Positions 18,641 to 29,005 of a DNA stretch of 64,000 nt are shown piece by piece. This stretch comes from Psychromonas sp. SA13A (lineage in GTDB: Bacteria > Pseudomonadota > Gammaproteobacteria > Enterobacterales > Psychromonadaceae). The translations under genes were made by a program, and so were the position numbers. Location: NCBI RefSeq assembly GCF_011378715.1, contig NZ_WTKU01000007.1:124001-188000 (forward strand). The letters run 5' to 3'. Position 1 is the stretch's first letter. Every line of letters begins with the position of its first letter. Below the pieces are notes generated by a model, which saw only the letters and a program-made list of their open reading frames with translations, had not been told where the DNA came from and searched no databases.

Positions 18641-18850
18641 ATAAAACCAAATCATATTTGAAGTGTATTTGTAATAACTCAACGTAAATATGCTAACCTA
18701 ATTTTGGTTATGACCGCATAAACGTATCGAGTAATGTCCTTTATACGTCATTTTTATGCCTAGAACCTGTTTGCCTCATGATTTGCTGTTTTTGCACCTT
18801 GGGTTACAACGGGTATATGTAGCATTTTTTTATAATTTTTAGAGGAACGA

Positions 18851-19309
18851 ATGAACAGTTCAATTACATCTTTTATGAGAAACTTTTTCTCAAGAGCGTT
18901 AACCATCATCTTTTTTGGTTTAGCTATTATTCTTGTTATTTCACTATTTACGAACGCAGTACAAGGTTTGATAGCACAATCTGATTTAACTGAAATCCTG
19001 CTCAAAAGTATTAACACTGGGATCATTGCTTTGGCCGTATTTGAACTTGCGCTCATTATTAATAAAGAGTACTCCGAGCCTGGTGAAGATGATAATAAAA
19101 ATGCAATTGAAACTTTACGTGGTACCTTACCAAGGTTCATTGGTACTGTATGCGTGGCATTATCTTTAGAAGGTTTGATCATGGTTATTAAATATAGCCA
19201 ACTAGATTTAGCTGGTAACTTGTATTATCCCGTAGCGATCATTACCAGCACGGCATTGCTTTTATCATCACTGGCCCTTTTCTTGTATTTAACTGATAAA
19301 CAAAAATAA
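18851..19309 (+). CDS. uncharacterised four-helix inner-membrane protein
   Basis: A 152-aa protein with AGAGGA 6 nt before the ATG. Four hydrophobic segments are predicted at about residues 17-38, 50-70, 92-115 and 122-146. A charged acidic loop (KEYSEPGEDDNKN) lies between helices 2 and 3. I do not recognise the family. It ends in front of a strong terminator shared with the convergent chemoreceptor gene. Confidence 0.75.
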   Translation: MNSSITSFMRNFFSRALTIIFFGLAIILVISLFTNAVQGLIAQSDLTEILLKSINTGIIALAVFELALIINKEYSEPGEDDNKNAIETLRGTLPRFIGTVCVALSLEGLIMVIKYSQLDLAGNLYYPVAIITSTALLLSSLALFLYLTDKQK

Positions 19310-19370
19310 ATGTTTAATTAGTTATTACAGCTTAAAAAAATAAATCTAGAAATTATTCAACGACATAGTA

Positions 19371-19429
19371 AAAAAGCCTTCAAAATTTAATAGGTCTGAA
19401 GTGACCCCATTAAGTTTTGAAGGCTTTTT
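19371..19429. terminator. strong bidirectional terminator
   Basis: A 15-bp perfect stem (19371-19385 with 19415-19429) has A5 on one side and T5 on the other, so it works in both directions. It lies between the membrane protein gene (+) and the chemoreceptor gene (-). Confidence 0.93.
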
Positions 19430-19544
19430 GTTATCTACTGAAAATATAAAATACGCAGTAAATTGTAAGTGACTTATAGGTAAATACCACTATCAATGAA
19501 CTGCGAGTTAAGTACTATTGACCTCTGTTTATAATCTAGTACGT

Positions 19545-21446
19545 TTACGATTTAAAACGTTTTACTAAATCATCTAAACTTGACGCCATACATTTTAATG
19601 AGTCCGTTGATGATTCAATATTCTGAGAGGCTTGCGCACTTTGTTCTGTACTGTCACTGATATTCACCACATGGATATTAATTTCATTGATCACGGCAGA
19701 TTGCTCTTCAGTAGCGGTCGCAATTTGCATATTAAGATCTGAAATATGTTGAACATTTATAACAATTTCACCCAAGACTTCATTTGTTTTATGTGTCGCT
19801 TTTAGTCCAAGAATTGCTTGCTCTCTACTTTTATGCACTGAATCCACTGCCATTTTCGAACCATCTTGTAATTCAGATATCATTTTATGAATTTCATCGG
19901 TTGATTCGTTCGTTTTCTTAGCAAGATTTCTGACTTCATCGGCTACTACAGAGAAACCTCGACCGTGTTCTCCTGCTCGTGCTGCTTCAATTGCGGCATT
20001 TAGTGCTAGTAGATTAGTTTGATCTGATAGACCACGTATCACATCAAGAATACCGCTGATCGAATCACTGCGTTTAGCTAAATTTTCAATACTAGAGGTT
20101 ACACTTTCCATATCGTCAGCCATATGGCTTATGGTAGCTGTAGATTCATTAACAACTATCTGTGCTTGGGCTGTCATGTTAGTCGCTTCATTGGTTGTTT
20201 GCGCCGCTACACCTGCATTATTAGCTATCTCCGCGATAGTACTGCCCATTTCGTTAATAGCAACGGACACCTGATGTGCTTCATCACGTTGTTTGTCTAA
20301 TGATACTTTAGAGGCGTTAGCATCTTGATAAACATTCTCAGAAGCATTCTTTATGTCAGTTGATGTTGACTTAACATCTTGAACAACAGTGCGGATATTA
20401 GCTACAAATGCATTAAAGCCTTTTGCCAATTCGGATATTTCGAAAGCGCCATTTTCGTTAATTTTATAGGTGAGATCTCCTTCTCCTTCACCTAATTCAC
20501 GAAAGGTAACAGCCATTTCTTTAATTGGCAGTACTAAACGGTTGCCTATAACAATACTTATTAACACAAATAATATGGTCACGATAACAAACATCATTAG
20601 CATATAGTTTCGAGACTCATCCAAGCCTGCATACAGTTCAGATTTAGGTACTTCAGCTATTACATACCAACCTAAACTATTTATATAACTGGTCGAAATA
20701 ACAAAATCACCTACTTCTTGGAAAGCAAAATTTTGCTTGTTAAATAGTTTATCCTTGTCAATATTTGCATATATATCCTGGATATTTTTTTTCTCAGCAT
20801 AGTCTCTGTTTCTATGAACTTTAACTAAGCCATCTTGATCCGCTAAGTAGACAAAACCACTTTGTTCAATCTTGAAGTTTGTTAAGAATTTAGCGATTTC
20901 ATCAAAGGATTTAGAAACACCTGAAGATCCACGGCCATTAACCTGCTGATAGTTAACAAAGATATCGATAGAACCGTCAGAGTTAGTATAACTACTTGCA
21001 GACTCTTCTATACCACTTTGCTTAAATTTGAAAAACCAACTGTCATGATCGTTATTTTGTAATTGACGTAAAAAACCTTCTTGATTCCAATATTTAGCTG
21101 TATTGAGGTCGATGTATGAGGCATTACTTAATCCATTAGCTTTGGCTACGTCTCCTAAATACTTAACCAACATTTTTTCACCTGCCGCATCTTCACCGTT
21201 ATCTACCCAAGAGGCAATAAAAGCATTACTGGCAATTGCTTTGGTTAACGCTTTCATTTGGGATATTTCACCATTAACGGCTTCCTCAACTCGTTGTACT
21301 AAGTTAGGAAGTTCAGAGTTTTCCAAACGATTAAGCAATTGGTCTCGTGATTTCATTTGAGCAACAAATGCAATCACACTGGTCGATACAATGACGGCAA
21401 GTAAAATCGTCAATATTAATCTATTTTTGATAGAAAGTGAGCGCAT
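19545..21446 (-). CDS. methyl-accepting chemotaxis protein
   Basis: This is a transmembrane chemoreceptor feeding CheA/CheW. An N-terminal helix (about 10-30) is followed by a periplasmic sensor of about 240 residues with a dCache-like pattern ([29 protein letters not shown]). A second helix (about 278-300), a HAMP segment and a long cytoplasmic coiled coil follow. The signalling tip is canonical: [19 protein letters not shown] then [15 protein letters not shown]. The ligand cannot be told. At 633 aa it is ordinary. No other chemotaxis genes are in the window. Confidence 0.94.
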   Translation of the reverse strand: MRSLSIKNRLILTILLAVIVSTSVIAFVAQMKSRDQLLNRLENSELPNLVQRVEEAVNGEISQMKALTKAIASNAFIASWVDNGEDAAGEKMLVKYLGDVAKANGLSNASYIDLNTAKYWNQEGFLRQLQNNDHDSWFFKFKQSGIEESASSYTNSDGSIDIFVNYQQVNGRGSSGVSKSFDEIAKFLTNFKIEQSGFVYLADQDGLVKVHRNRDYAEKKNIQDIYANIDKDKLFNKQNFAFQEVGDFVISTSYINSLGWYVIAEVPKSELYAGLDESRNYMLMMFVIVTILFVLISIVIGNRLVLPIKEMAVTFRELGEGEGDLTYKINENGAFEISELAKGFNAFVANIRTVVQDVKSTSTDIKNASENVYQDANASKVSLDKQRDEAHQVSVAINEMGSTIAEIANNAGVAAQTTNEATNMTAQAQIVVNESTATISHMADDMESVTSSIENLAKRSDSISGILDVIRGLSDQTNLLALNAAIEAARAGEHGRGFSVVADEVRNLAKKTNESTDEIHKMISELQDGSKMAVDSVHKSREQAILGLKATHKTNEVLGEIVINVQHISDLNMQIATATEEQSAVINEINIHVVNISDSTEQSAQASQNIESSTDSLKCMASSLDDLVKRFKS

Positions 21447-22180
21447 AAAAACCTTAATTTATATAGATATTAGGACTTAAAAAGAGCAGGTAAAGTAACA
21501 TTCTTAGCATTAAAATCACTATAAATATCAATAGAGTTGATCAATAGAGGTAGAAGTGTAGCACTTAGTAAAGAGTTAACCATTAATTGAAGATATTTTT
21601 ATTAATATTTTTTTTAAGAAAATTATAGGTATTTTATCCTGTATTATTTACATTAACTTAACTGATTATCAGCTCGGTTAAGTACATCTGAAAGTAAGAT
21701 AAATTGACAATTTATAGCGTGTCTTTATCTCTAAATCTCACAAAATTGAGTATTAAAGATGAAGTAAATAAAGGTGAATAAAGAAGAACACATTAAATAA
21801 TGGATCAATGTTACCCATTTTAAAAAGGTTAATTGAGCGCGGAATGCTGCACTTGAGCTTGGCCTTGAAAGTCGCTGCTTAGTCGTGCCACTAAGAGTTA
21901 AATTTTAGTGGTGCCACTAAATGGCGCCATTAAATAATAACTGGCAACTTTTCCTGAAGGGTATTACATCTAACTTATTGTATCAAAGAAAGAAATAATT
22001 TTTGAGTAAACTGAGGCCCATTATAAATTTAGAATAACAGAAAGCTTTTCGTTTGGAATTTAGTCATCGACACAATACAGCTTATTAGGTCGATGATTGA
22101 ATGAAAGCGATCATAAATATTGGCAACTTATAAGCGCTAATAAATATGATCCTGTTGTCATTAATATAAATTCAAATTAA
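21447..22180. other. intergenic with clustered palindromes
   Basis: About 730 bp with no gene. It holds the chemoreceptor promoter and, in the middle, the palindrome cluster at 21878-21931. No transposase or RNA gene was recognised. Confidence 0.5.
21878..21931. repeat. cluster of three inverted repeats sharing GTGCCACTAA
   Basis: CTTAGT/ACTAAG (21878-21895) and TTTAGTGG/CCACTAAA (21904-21921) share the core GTGCCACTAA at a 26-bp spacing. They are followed by the perfect palindrome AATGGCGCCATT (21920-21931). There is no T-run, so a protein-binding array or mobile-element end is as likely as a hairpin. Confidence 0.75.
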
Positions 22181-23524
22181 TTAAACGTTACCTAACCATA
22201 TATCTGCATTAATCTGCGGTTCTTTTTTACGTTTTTTCTTACCGGTGCCGGCGGGTTTAGCTTTCGGTTTTTCAGCGCTGCCAAATACATTGTTGATAAA
22301 TTCAGTTGTTTCAAAACCTGCAACTTGCTCTCTATCCAAACGCAATTTGTTCTTTTTCTCGATGACATTAAAATGGTGGTAATCGTCATGGTCAATAATT
22401 GATAATGCTAATCCAATTTCTCCTGCTCGACCACTTCGACCAATACGATGCATATAATCAGATGGACTTCTTGGTAAGTCAAAATTAATCACTACTGGCA
22501 ATTTTTCAATATCTAAGCCACGCGCGGCGATGTCAGTTGCAATTAACACTTGGACTTCACCGTCTTTAAAAGCTTTTAGTACTCGTGTTCGTGCACCTTG
22601 ACCTTTGTCCCCGTGAAACACCTCTGCCTTGATACCTCGCTTAGCAAGTTTGTCTGCTAGGTGGTTACATGCATTCTTAGCATTAACAAAAATTAAAGAT
22701 TGCTGCCATTGATGTTGTTTAATTAAATGTGCTAATAATGCTGTTTTTTGTCCCTTATCAACGGTAAATACACGTTGCACCAATGTACTGGCATCGGCAC
22801 TTTGTAACTGTATTTCAGCGGGGTTGTTTAACAAGGTTTTAGTCAATGAGGTGACTTGATCAGGGAAGGTTGCTGAAAACAATAAGGTTTGTTTAGTTTT
22901 TGGAAGAAGAGCTAATATCTTTTCTAGTTCTTCAGTAAAACCTAAACTTAACATGCGGTCTGCTTCATCAAGAATTAAACATTGTACATTATCAAGTTTG
23001 AGCGCATTGCTTGAAATTAGGTCTAGTAGTCTACCTGGTGTAGCAACAAGAATGTCTGCACCACCTCTTAATGCAAGCATTTGTGTGTTAGCAGAGACGC
23101 CACCAAATACAGCAACAGTTTTAATTGCTCCGTTAAAATGCACTGCATAAGATTTAATACTATCTGCAACTTGTTTTGCAAGTTCACGTGTTGGCACTAA
23201 AATGAGCCCAGTAACATCATTACTTCGTACTTGGTTCGTATTTTTTGATACTTTTTTGTAAGCAGGTAACTGTTGTTGAAGTTGTAACTTATGAATCTTT
23301 TGTAGTAATGGCAATGCAAAAGCTGCCGTTTTACCGGATCCGGTATTGGCTCCTGCAATTAAATCCTGGCCATCTAATATGCTTGGAATGACTTGCGCTT
23401 GGATAGGTGTAGGATGCTCATAATTCAACTCTGTTAAGCGCCCTAACAAAGGTGAAATAAGACCAAGTTCAAGAAAGTTGGTTGCAGTATTGATCGTTAT
23501 CACTGGGTTTGTATCATTGCTCAT
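22181..23524 (-). CDS. DEAD-box ATP-dependent RNA helicase, RhlE-like
   Basis: An RNA-remodelling helicase. All core motifs are visible: Q motif (TPIQAQ), I (GSGKTAAF), Ia (PTRELA), Ib (TPGR), II (DEAD, about 186), III (SAT), IV (LIFVNAK), V (ATDIAARGLD) and VI (HRIGRSGRAG). A short basic tail (about 415-440, with KKKRKKE) should bind RNA. At 447 aa it fits the RhlE/SrmB size class; which subfamily is uncertain. The start ATG is 124 nt from the next gene upstream. Confidence 0.92.
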   Translation of the reverse strand: MSNDTNPVITINTATNFLELGLISPLLGRLTELNYEHPTPIQAQVIPSILDGQDLIAGANTGSGKTAAFALPLLQKIHKLQLQQQLPAYKKVSKNTNQVRSNDVTGLILVPTRELAKQVADSIKSYAVHFNGAIKTVAVFGGVSANTQMLALRGGADILVATPGRLLDLISSNALKLDNVQCLILDEADRMLSLGFTEELEKILALLPKTKQTLLFSATFPDQVTSLTKTLLNNPAEIQLQSADASTLVQRVFTVDKGQKTALLAHLIKQHQWQQSLIFVNAKNACNHLADKLAKRGIKAEVFHGDKGQGARTRVLKAFKDGEVQVLIATDIAARGLDIEKLPVVINFDLPRSPSDYMHRIGRSGRAGEIGLALSIIDHDDYHHFNVIEKKNKLRLDREQVAGFETTEFINNVFGSAEKPKAKPAGTGKKKRKKEPQINADIWLGNV

Positions 23525-23647
23525 TAATATAAAAGACTCGTTGCTAAATAATAACCATCCATTTTAACGTATTTAGTACGTTAGAAGTGAATTAAATAGA
23601 ATAAAAATAATCACACTACAATTTACATTAAACTTGTAGTTAATAGA

Positions 23648-24256
23648 TCACCAACTAGCGAGTAGTCGGTGCACTGATTTTTTTGGGGTTCTACAAAGCA
23701 GCTGTATTTGTTGAAAACTTAAATCAAATAAATTGTATCTTTCACCTATATTATCAAGCATTGCTAACCAGAGGTGGCTAGTCATTTGAGCATCGTATAA
23801 TGCGCGATGAAAGTCGCCAGTATTGGCTATATTAGCAAAGCGGATTAACTCGCCAAGTTTATGGCTAGGCGCTTCTTGAAAAATACGACGAGATAACAGT
23901 AGTGAACAGCCTATATCACCTAAATGTTGCCGGTTTATTTGCGCCAATTCTGATGATAAAAAACGTTTATCAAAAGAAGCGTTATGTGCAATCAAATTAT
24001 CATTTCCAATATAATCAGAAAACTCTGTCATAACTTGGCGGCATGACGCTGCTTGAGATAACATATTATTAGTGATGCCTGTGTATTGCTCAATAAATGA
24101 ATTAACTGCAAAACCTGGATTCATCAATGATTGGAATTGATCTTTTACTTCACCGTTCACGAGGCGGACTGCTCCAATCTCAATGGCTCTATCGCCTTCA
24201 TTTGGCGATAACCCTGTTGTTTCAAAGTCAAAGATAACCACAGTATCTGCTCGCAT
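23648..24256 (-). CDS. DEDDh-family 3'-5' exonuclease
   Basis: A DnaQ-like exonuclease. Exo I motif FDFETTG starts at residue 9, Exo II is HNASFDKRF (about 92-100) and Exo III is the HRALYDAQMT segment with HxxxxD. These give the full DEDDh set. At 202 aa it is a stand-alone exonuclease domain with no helicase or polymerase part. The substrate, DNA or RNA, is not determined. Its proximity to the RNA helicase may be coincidental because a gap of 123 bp separates them. Confidence 0.9.
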   Translation of the reverse strand: MRADTVVIFDFETTGLSPNEGDRAIEIGAVRLVNGEVKDQFQSLMNPGFAVNSFIEQYTGITNNMLSQAASCRQVMTEFSDYIGNDNLIAHNASFDKRFLSSELAQINRQHLGDIGCSLLLSRRIFQEAPSHKLGELIRFANIANTGDFHRALYDAQMTSHLWLAMLDNIGERYNLFDLSFQQIQLLCRTPKKSVHRLLASW

Positions 24257-25120
24257 ATCTAAAAATCTTCCTTTTGCTGTATAAATAGAAATTGTGGATC
24301 GCCTTATTGATATATGGCACTTTCCTTAATTATAAAGGGAGTTAAATTAACATAAAACACATACTTAGTATAAATCCATAACAATTAGCAGCCGATAGTT
24401 TGAGTATTGAATAAAGGATATATAGTTTTTGTGCGGTTATAACAGATGAACAATCAGCTATGACCAAGAATATTGGGAATGTTTCTGTGAGCCTTTGGTC
24501 TTTTAACCCGGAGTGAACAAAAGTAAATAAGCTATTTAACCTGGTTTTATGCATTTCAGGGTGGGCAAGTGATATTTCATTCTGTATGATTTAGATGACT
24601 TTCATGGTGATGACTGATTTGTTTTTTTGTGGTGAAATTATTTGATCATAAATTGCCATGGAAGTAGATCTCCCCACATTCATTATTTCTTAATATTCGA
24701 GGGGATTCCTCAGGTTTTATTCTCTAAGGTTAAAGTTGTCATTTCATGCAATTACTGAAATTAATCAGAACTTGTTGACTCCTGCATATGCTTGGCTCAG
24801 TAGATATTCAGACTAAACGCAATGACAGCAATCATAAAAGGAATATCCTATTCCCTCACCTTGACTTGTATCTGATACATTAGTTTCAGTCCAACTATAA
24901 ATCATTTGATATAGGTTATGTGTAATGATTGGGATAATAACACTTATTATTCACATATTAATTTATTAAAAAATGGATTTTAAAAGTAGATTAACTCTAA
25001 ACAATCATCTTAAATATACAGTTAAGGTTTAGCTAAGATGTTTTTAATTGAGTTTATTCAACTCACATATTTATCGCTTGCTTGAATGATTAAGTAATAT
25101 CTAACAAGGAATGTTTTAAT
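24257..25120. other. intergenic, divergent promoters
   Basis: About 860 bp with no credible gene; a 70-codon open frame at 24342-24554 has no ribosome site or coding pattern. No terminator or known RNA was recognised. It contains the promoters of the exonuclease and the GGDEF-EAL gene. Confidence 0.45.
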
Positions 25121-27286
25121 ATGACCCGAATAAGTAATAGTGATGACAATTCTGATTCAGATAAATCTGACAGCAAAGGCTCAGATAATGATGATTCAAG
25201 TAAACGATTTGAAGAATCCTTACACGATATTGAGGGATATCTTGATGCTGTTTTTAATAACATGGGCGATCCCATTTTTGTTAAAGACGAATCATGCCGA
25301 TTATTATTAGTTAATGATGCTTTTTGTAACATGTTTAACTTACCCCGAGATCAAATTATTGGGAAAACATTAGCAGAAAGGGTTCCCACCAATGAGCGAA
25401 AGCATTTTTTATCGATAGACAAACAAGTATTGGAAAGTGGTCAAGAGGTATTAAGTGAAGAAACATTAACCATTGGCGGCTGTCTAACCAAAACCGTTCT
25501 TACTAAAAAAAATCGATTTGTAGATTCAAAAGGTAATTACTTTTTAGTAGGAATGAGCCACGACATCAGCGAACGTAAAAAAATTGAAGAACATCTCAAA
25601 CTTGCAGCCAGTGTTTTTTCTCATTCAGGTGAGGAAATATGCATAACCGATCACAATGCCAGAATAATAGAAGTTAATAATGCTTTTACACGGGTGACTG
25701 GGTTTAGCCGAAAAGAAGTGTTTGGCCAGCATTTAAGTTTTTTACAGTCAAAAAGACATTCGTCAGAATCTAACAAAGAAATGTGGGATCTATTGCACGA
25801 AGAAGGCGCCTGGCATGGTGAAGTGTGGCACCGACGTAAAAATGGCGAAACCTATGTGCTAATGAAAACAATTAGTGCAATTTATGACGATAACGGAGTA
25901 ACCACACATTATGTTTCTTTAGGTAATGATATTACGCCGATCAAAACCCAGCAAGACCAGCTAGAGCATATTGCACATTACGATATGTTGACGAACTTGC
26001 CTAATCGTTCACTGTTAGCTGATCGATTAACGCAAGCCATGTTGCAATGCCATCGCCATAAACAATCATTGGCCGTCACCTTTATTGATTTAGATGGTTT
26101 CAAAGCTGTTAATGATGCCTACGGACATGATGTTGGTGATCAATTGTTGATCGCGCTGTCGATGAGAATGAAGCAAGCATTACGCGAGGGAGATAGTTTA
26201 GCCCGTATCGGTGGTGATGAATTTGTTGCAGTATTAGCGGATTTGGTAAAACCGGAAGATTGTAAGGTCATTCTAGATCGATTACTTTTAGCTTCATCTG
26301 AAGCCGTTACTATTAATGATGTTATTTTCAAAGTATCGGCAAGTATTGGCGTGACTATCTACCCGCAAGATAATGTAGATGCCGATCAATTAATGCGTCA
26401 TGCAGATCAAGCGATGTATGTAGCAAAAGGATCGGGTAAAAATTGTTATCACTTATTTGATACAACGCAAGATGATGCAGTAAAAGTACAAAGGGAAAGC
26501 TTAGAAGCAATTAGGATTGCCTTAGATGAGCAACAATTTGTACTATATTATCAGCCTAAAGTTAACATGCGTAGTGGCAAGGTCACGGGAGTAGAAGCAC
26601 TGATCCGTTGGCAACATCCTACTCGTGGTTTACTCAATCCAATGGAATTTTTACCTGTTATTGAAAATAACCCCATGAGCATAGAAATGGGTGAGTGGGT
26701 TATTGACACTGCATTATCACAAATCAGTGAATGGCAAAAAATGGGGTTGAACTTACCGATTAGCACCAGTGTTAATATTGCAGCAGTGCAATTACAGCAA
26801 TCAATGTTTACCACAAGATTAGCTGAGTTATTAGCGCGACACTCCGATGTTGATCCTAGTTATTTAGAACTTGAAGTATTAGAAACAAGCGCACTAGATG
26901 ATGTGATGCATGTTTCGAAAATAATGAATGCCTGCATTAAGCTAGGTGTTAATTTTGCTTTAGATGATTTTGGTACGGGTTATTCTTCGTTAACCTATTT
27001 GAGACGATTACCCGTTAATTTAATCAAAATAGATCAAAGTTTTATTCGAGATATGCTTGATGATCCAGATGATTTGGCGATCGTAGAAGGTGTGATAGCT
27101 TTAGCAAAATCTTTTAAACGAGAAGTGATTGCCGAAGGCGTTGAATCTATTGAACATGGTACTGCATTGCTAAAATTAGGTTGTGAACTTGCACAAGGTT
27201 ATGGCATAGCGAAACCGATGCCTGTGAGCGAAATACCTAAATGGGTAAATGAATGGAAACCTGACATTGCTTGGAAGCTTAAGTGA
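25121..27286 (+). CDS. PAS-PAS-GGDEF-EAL cyclic-di-GMP enzyme
   Basis: A soluble 721-aa protein. An acidic Ser/Asp-rich N-terminus of about 30 residues is followed by two PAS domains (about 35-150 and 155-275), a GGDEF domain (about 285-445) and an EAL domain (about 460-705). GGDEF is intact (about 364) with a canonical RxxD inhibitory site (REGD) five residues before it. The EAL side keeps EALIRW, LELEVLET, DDFGTGYSSL, KIDQSF and EGVES, so phosphodiesterase chemistry looks possible. Both activities may exist, switched by the PAS domains. There are no membrane helices, so it senses cytosolic signals. Confidence 0.94.
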   Translation: MTRISNSDDNSDSDKSDSKGSDNDDSSKRFEESLHDIEGYLDAVFNNMGDPIFVKDESCRLLLVNDAFCNMFNLPRDQIIGKTLAERVPTNERKHFLSIDKQVLESGQEVLSEETLTIGGCLTKTVLTKKNRFVDSKGNYFLVGMSHDISERKKIEEHLKLAASVFSHSGEEICITDHNARIIEVNNAFTRVTGFSRKEVFGQHLSFLQSKRHSSESNKEMWDLLHEEGAWHGEVWHRRKNGETYVLMKTISAIYDDNGVTTHYVSLGNDITPIKTQQDQLEHIAHYDMLTNLPNRSLLADRLTQAMLQCHRHKQSLAVTFIDLDGFKAVNDAYGHDVGDQLLIALSMRMKQALREGDSLARIGGDEFVAVLADLVKPEDCKVILDRLLLASSEAVTINDVIFKVSASIGVTIYPQDNVDADQLMRHADQAMYVAKGSGKNCYHLFDTTQDDAVKVQRESLEAIRIALDEQQFVLYYQPKVNMRSGKVTGVEALIRWQHPTRGLLNPMEFLPVIENNPMSIEMGEWVIDTALSQISEWQKMGLNLPISTSVNIAAVQLQQSMFTTRLAELLARHSDVDPSYLELEVLETSALDDVMHVSKIMNACIKLGVNFALDDFGTGYSSLTYLRRLPVNLIKIDQSFIRDMLDDPDDLAIVEGVIALAKSFKREVIAEGVESIEHGTALLKLGCELAQGYGIAKPMPVSEIPKWVNEWKPDIAWKLK

Positions 27287-27676
27287 GGTTTATGTGATTT
27301 AGTGGTATCACTAGATTTTGTTTGTAGAGGCAATAGATAGTTGTAATGTGTTGCTCATTCCAGCAGTACTTGTTAGTGGCTTCCTCATCATTTCTGAGTG
27401 ATTTCCATCACGACGGAGTACATTACTTAAATGCCTTTATCTTCATTCAGATAAGTGGGAATAGAGCATAGTAAAAGATAGATTCAACAACCTATTTTCA
27501 TAATAGAATCAATTACTCTCATAATAAAATCAATAAAGCTTTTCTCAATCCCAGCCAGCAATTATCAATGGGTAAATAGCAATGTTTTTACTACTCTTTA
27601 TTTTAACCAAGATCTTTACATACAAAAAAGCCAGGCTTAAAAAACCTGGCTTTGACAAATAGATACACCACAAAAA
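27287..27676. other. intergenic between convergent genes
   Basis: No gene is seen. A near-duplicate of about 20 bp (CATAATAGAATCAAT / CATAATAAAATCAAT) lies at about 27499-27534, and the mscS terminator is at the right end. Confidence 0.5.
27624..27653 (-). terminator. intrinsic terminator of mscS-family gene
   Basis: AAAGCCAGG (27627-27635) pairs with CCTGGCTTT (27645-27653); on the minus strand the stem is followed by a T-run. It lies 24 bp after the stop codon of the channel gene. Confidence 0.9.
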
Positions 27677-28489
27677 TTAATCTTTGTGTAGGTGAACATC
27701 CATTTGTGGGAAAGGAATATTTAATCCTTGTTTAGGGAATGTTTTGTATATATTTTCATTCATATCAAAGAATACTCCCCAATAATCTGCAGCATTAACC
27801 CATGCGCGAACCGTGAAGTTAACTGAGCTGTCTGCTAACTCTGCAACAGCAATAACGACAGGTGTATCTTGTAAGATACGAGTATCTGCATCGCAAAGTG
27901 CTTTAATTGCAGCACGAGCAACATCAAGGTCATCACCATAAGCAACACCAACAGTCCAATCTACGCGACGTTTTGCTTCAGTTGAAAAGTTAACCATTGA
28001 ACCAGAAGACAATGCAGCATTAGGTAAAATGATTGTTTTGTTATCAGGTGTTTTTAAAATAGTATTAAAAATTTGGATTTCATTTACCGTACCAACATGA
28101 CCTTGTGCATCAATGACTTGGCCAACTTTAAATGGTTTGAAGATTAATAACATTACACCACCAGCAAAGTTTTGTAATGTACCTGAAAGTGCCATACCAA
28201 CAGCTAAGCCAGCAGCAGCTAAAATAGCAACAAACGATGTCATTTCAATGCTAAGCATACCTAATACAGATATAACTAACATAACCTTAAGTAATGTGCC
28301 CACTATACTGCATAGGAAAGGTTTGAGTGACACATCCATATTGCTTTTGTCTAAGATTTTACCGAAAGTCTTGACCAAAATTTTGATCAACCAGCTACCG
28401 ATAATCCATACAACAATTGCACCTATTAATTTAGGGCCATATTCAAGCGCCATTGTTTGCGCCATCGTAATTACTTCTTCTGCCGTCAT
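27677..28489 (-). CDS. mscS: small-conductance mechanosensitive channel, MscS family
   Basis: This channel opens under membrane tension to release solutes on osmotic downshock. At 270 aa it is close to E. coli MscS (286). Three N-terminal helices are visible; TM3 is the Gly/Ala-rich pore helix (AAAGLAVGMALSGTLQNFAGG, about 87-107), followed by the beta domain (PFKVGQVI; LPNAALSSG) and the C-terminal alpha/beta domain. GGAAT precedes the ATG. It is monocistronic. Confidence 0.93.
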   Translation of the reverse strand: MTAEEVITMAQTMALEYGPKLIGAIVVWIIGSWLIKILVKTFGKILDKSNMDVSLKPFLCSIVGTLLKVMLVISVLGMLSIEMTSFVAILAAAGLAVGMALSGTLQNFAGGVMLLIFKPFKVGQVIDAQGHVGTVNEIQIFNTILKTPDNKTIILPNAALSSGSMVNFSTEAKRRVDWTVGVAYGDDLDVARAAIKALCDADTRILQDTPVVIAVAELADSSVNFTVRAWVNAADYWGVFFDMNENIYKTFPKQGLNIPFPQMDVHLHKD

Positions 28490-29005
28490 AATTTTATTCC
28501 TTTAGTTTTAAAATAGTATTAATTACTCGGTTTAACTAAACAAAGTTTAAATTTGTAAATAGTTATACCCGTACCAGTCCTTTGATTAATATTTGACCAT
28601 TAAACAAGCTTCGATATTTTACATTAAATTTGTAACGGATTAATACTGAAAATTTGTATTTAATTAAGAAATGAGAAAAATAACACTTTTATAAGAAGTA
28701 GAAGTGCTTAGGAAAGCAACATAACAAAGACAGTTAGGGGAGATAATATAATCTATTACTTGGATTCAAGGATAGATAAGATTGGTTCAGTTCAATATCG
28801 ATATCAAAGGTTTAGATGAGATGGCTAATGGCTTACATACAAAATGATAGTGTTTATTACAGTCTCTTTAACTTTATTATTTGACAATAAAATGAGAAGC
28901 GGTTTATTTTTAAAGTTTATATTTTTAGTTTACTGCTGTTTTTAGATAGCAGTGCATTTAGATAACGGTTTATTCAGAGAGCTATTTTTTAATATTTCTT
29001 ATCTA
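28490..29005. other. intergenic
   Basis: About 515 bp with no gene. It contains the mscS promoter and the 3' flank of the DMT permease gene; nothing else was recognised. Confidence 0.4.

Noticed and set aside
18760-19182. 140-codon minus-strand open frame opposite the four-helix membrane protein
   Set aside because: The plus-strand gene has a strong ribosome site and a clear membrane topology; the antisense frame has neither.
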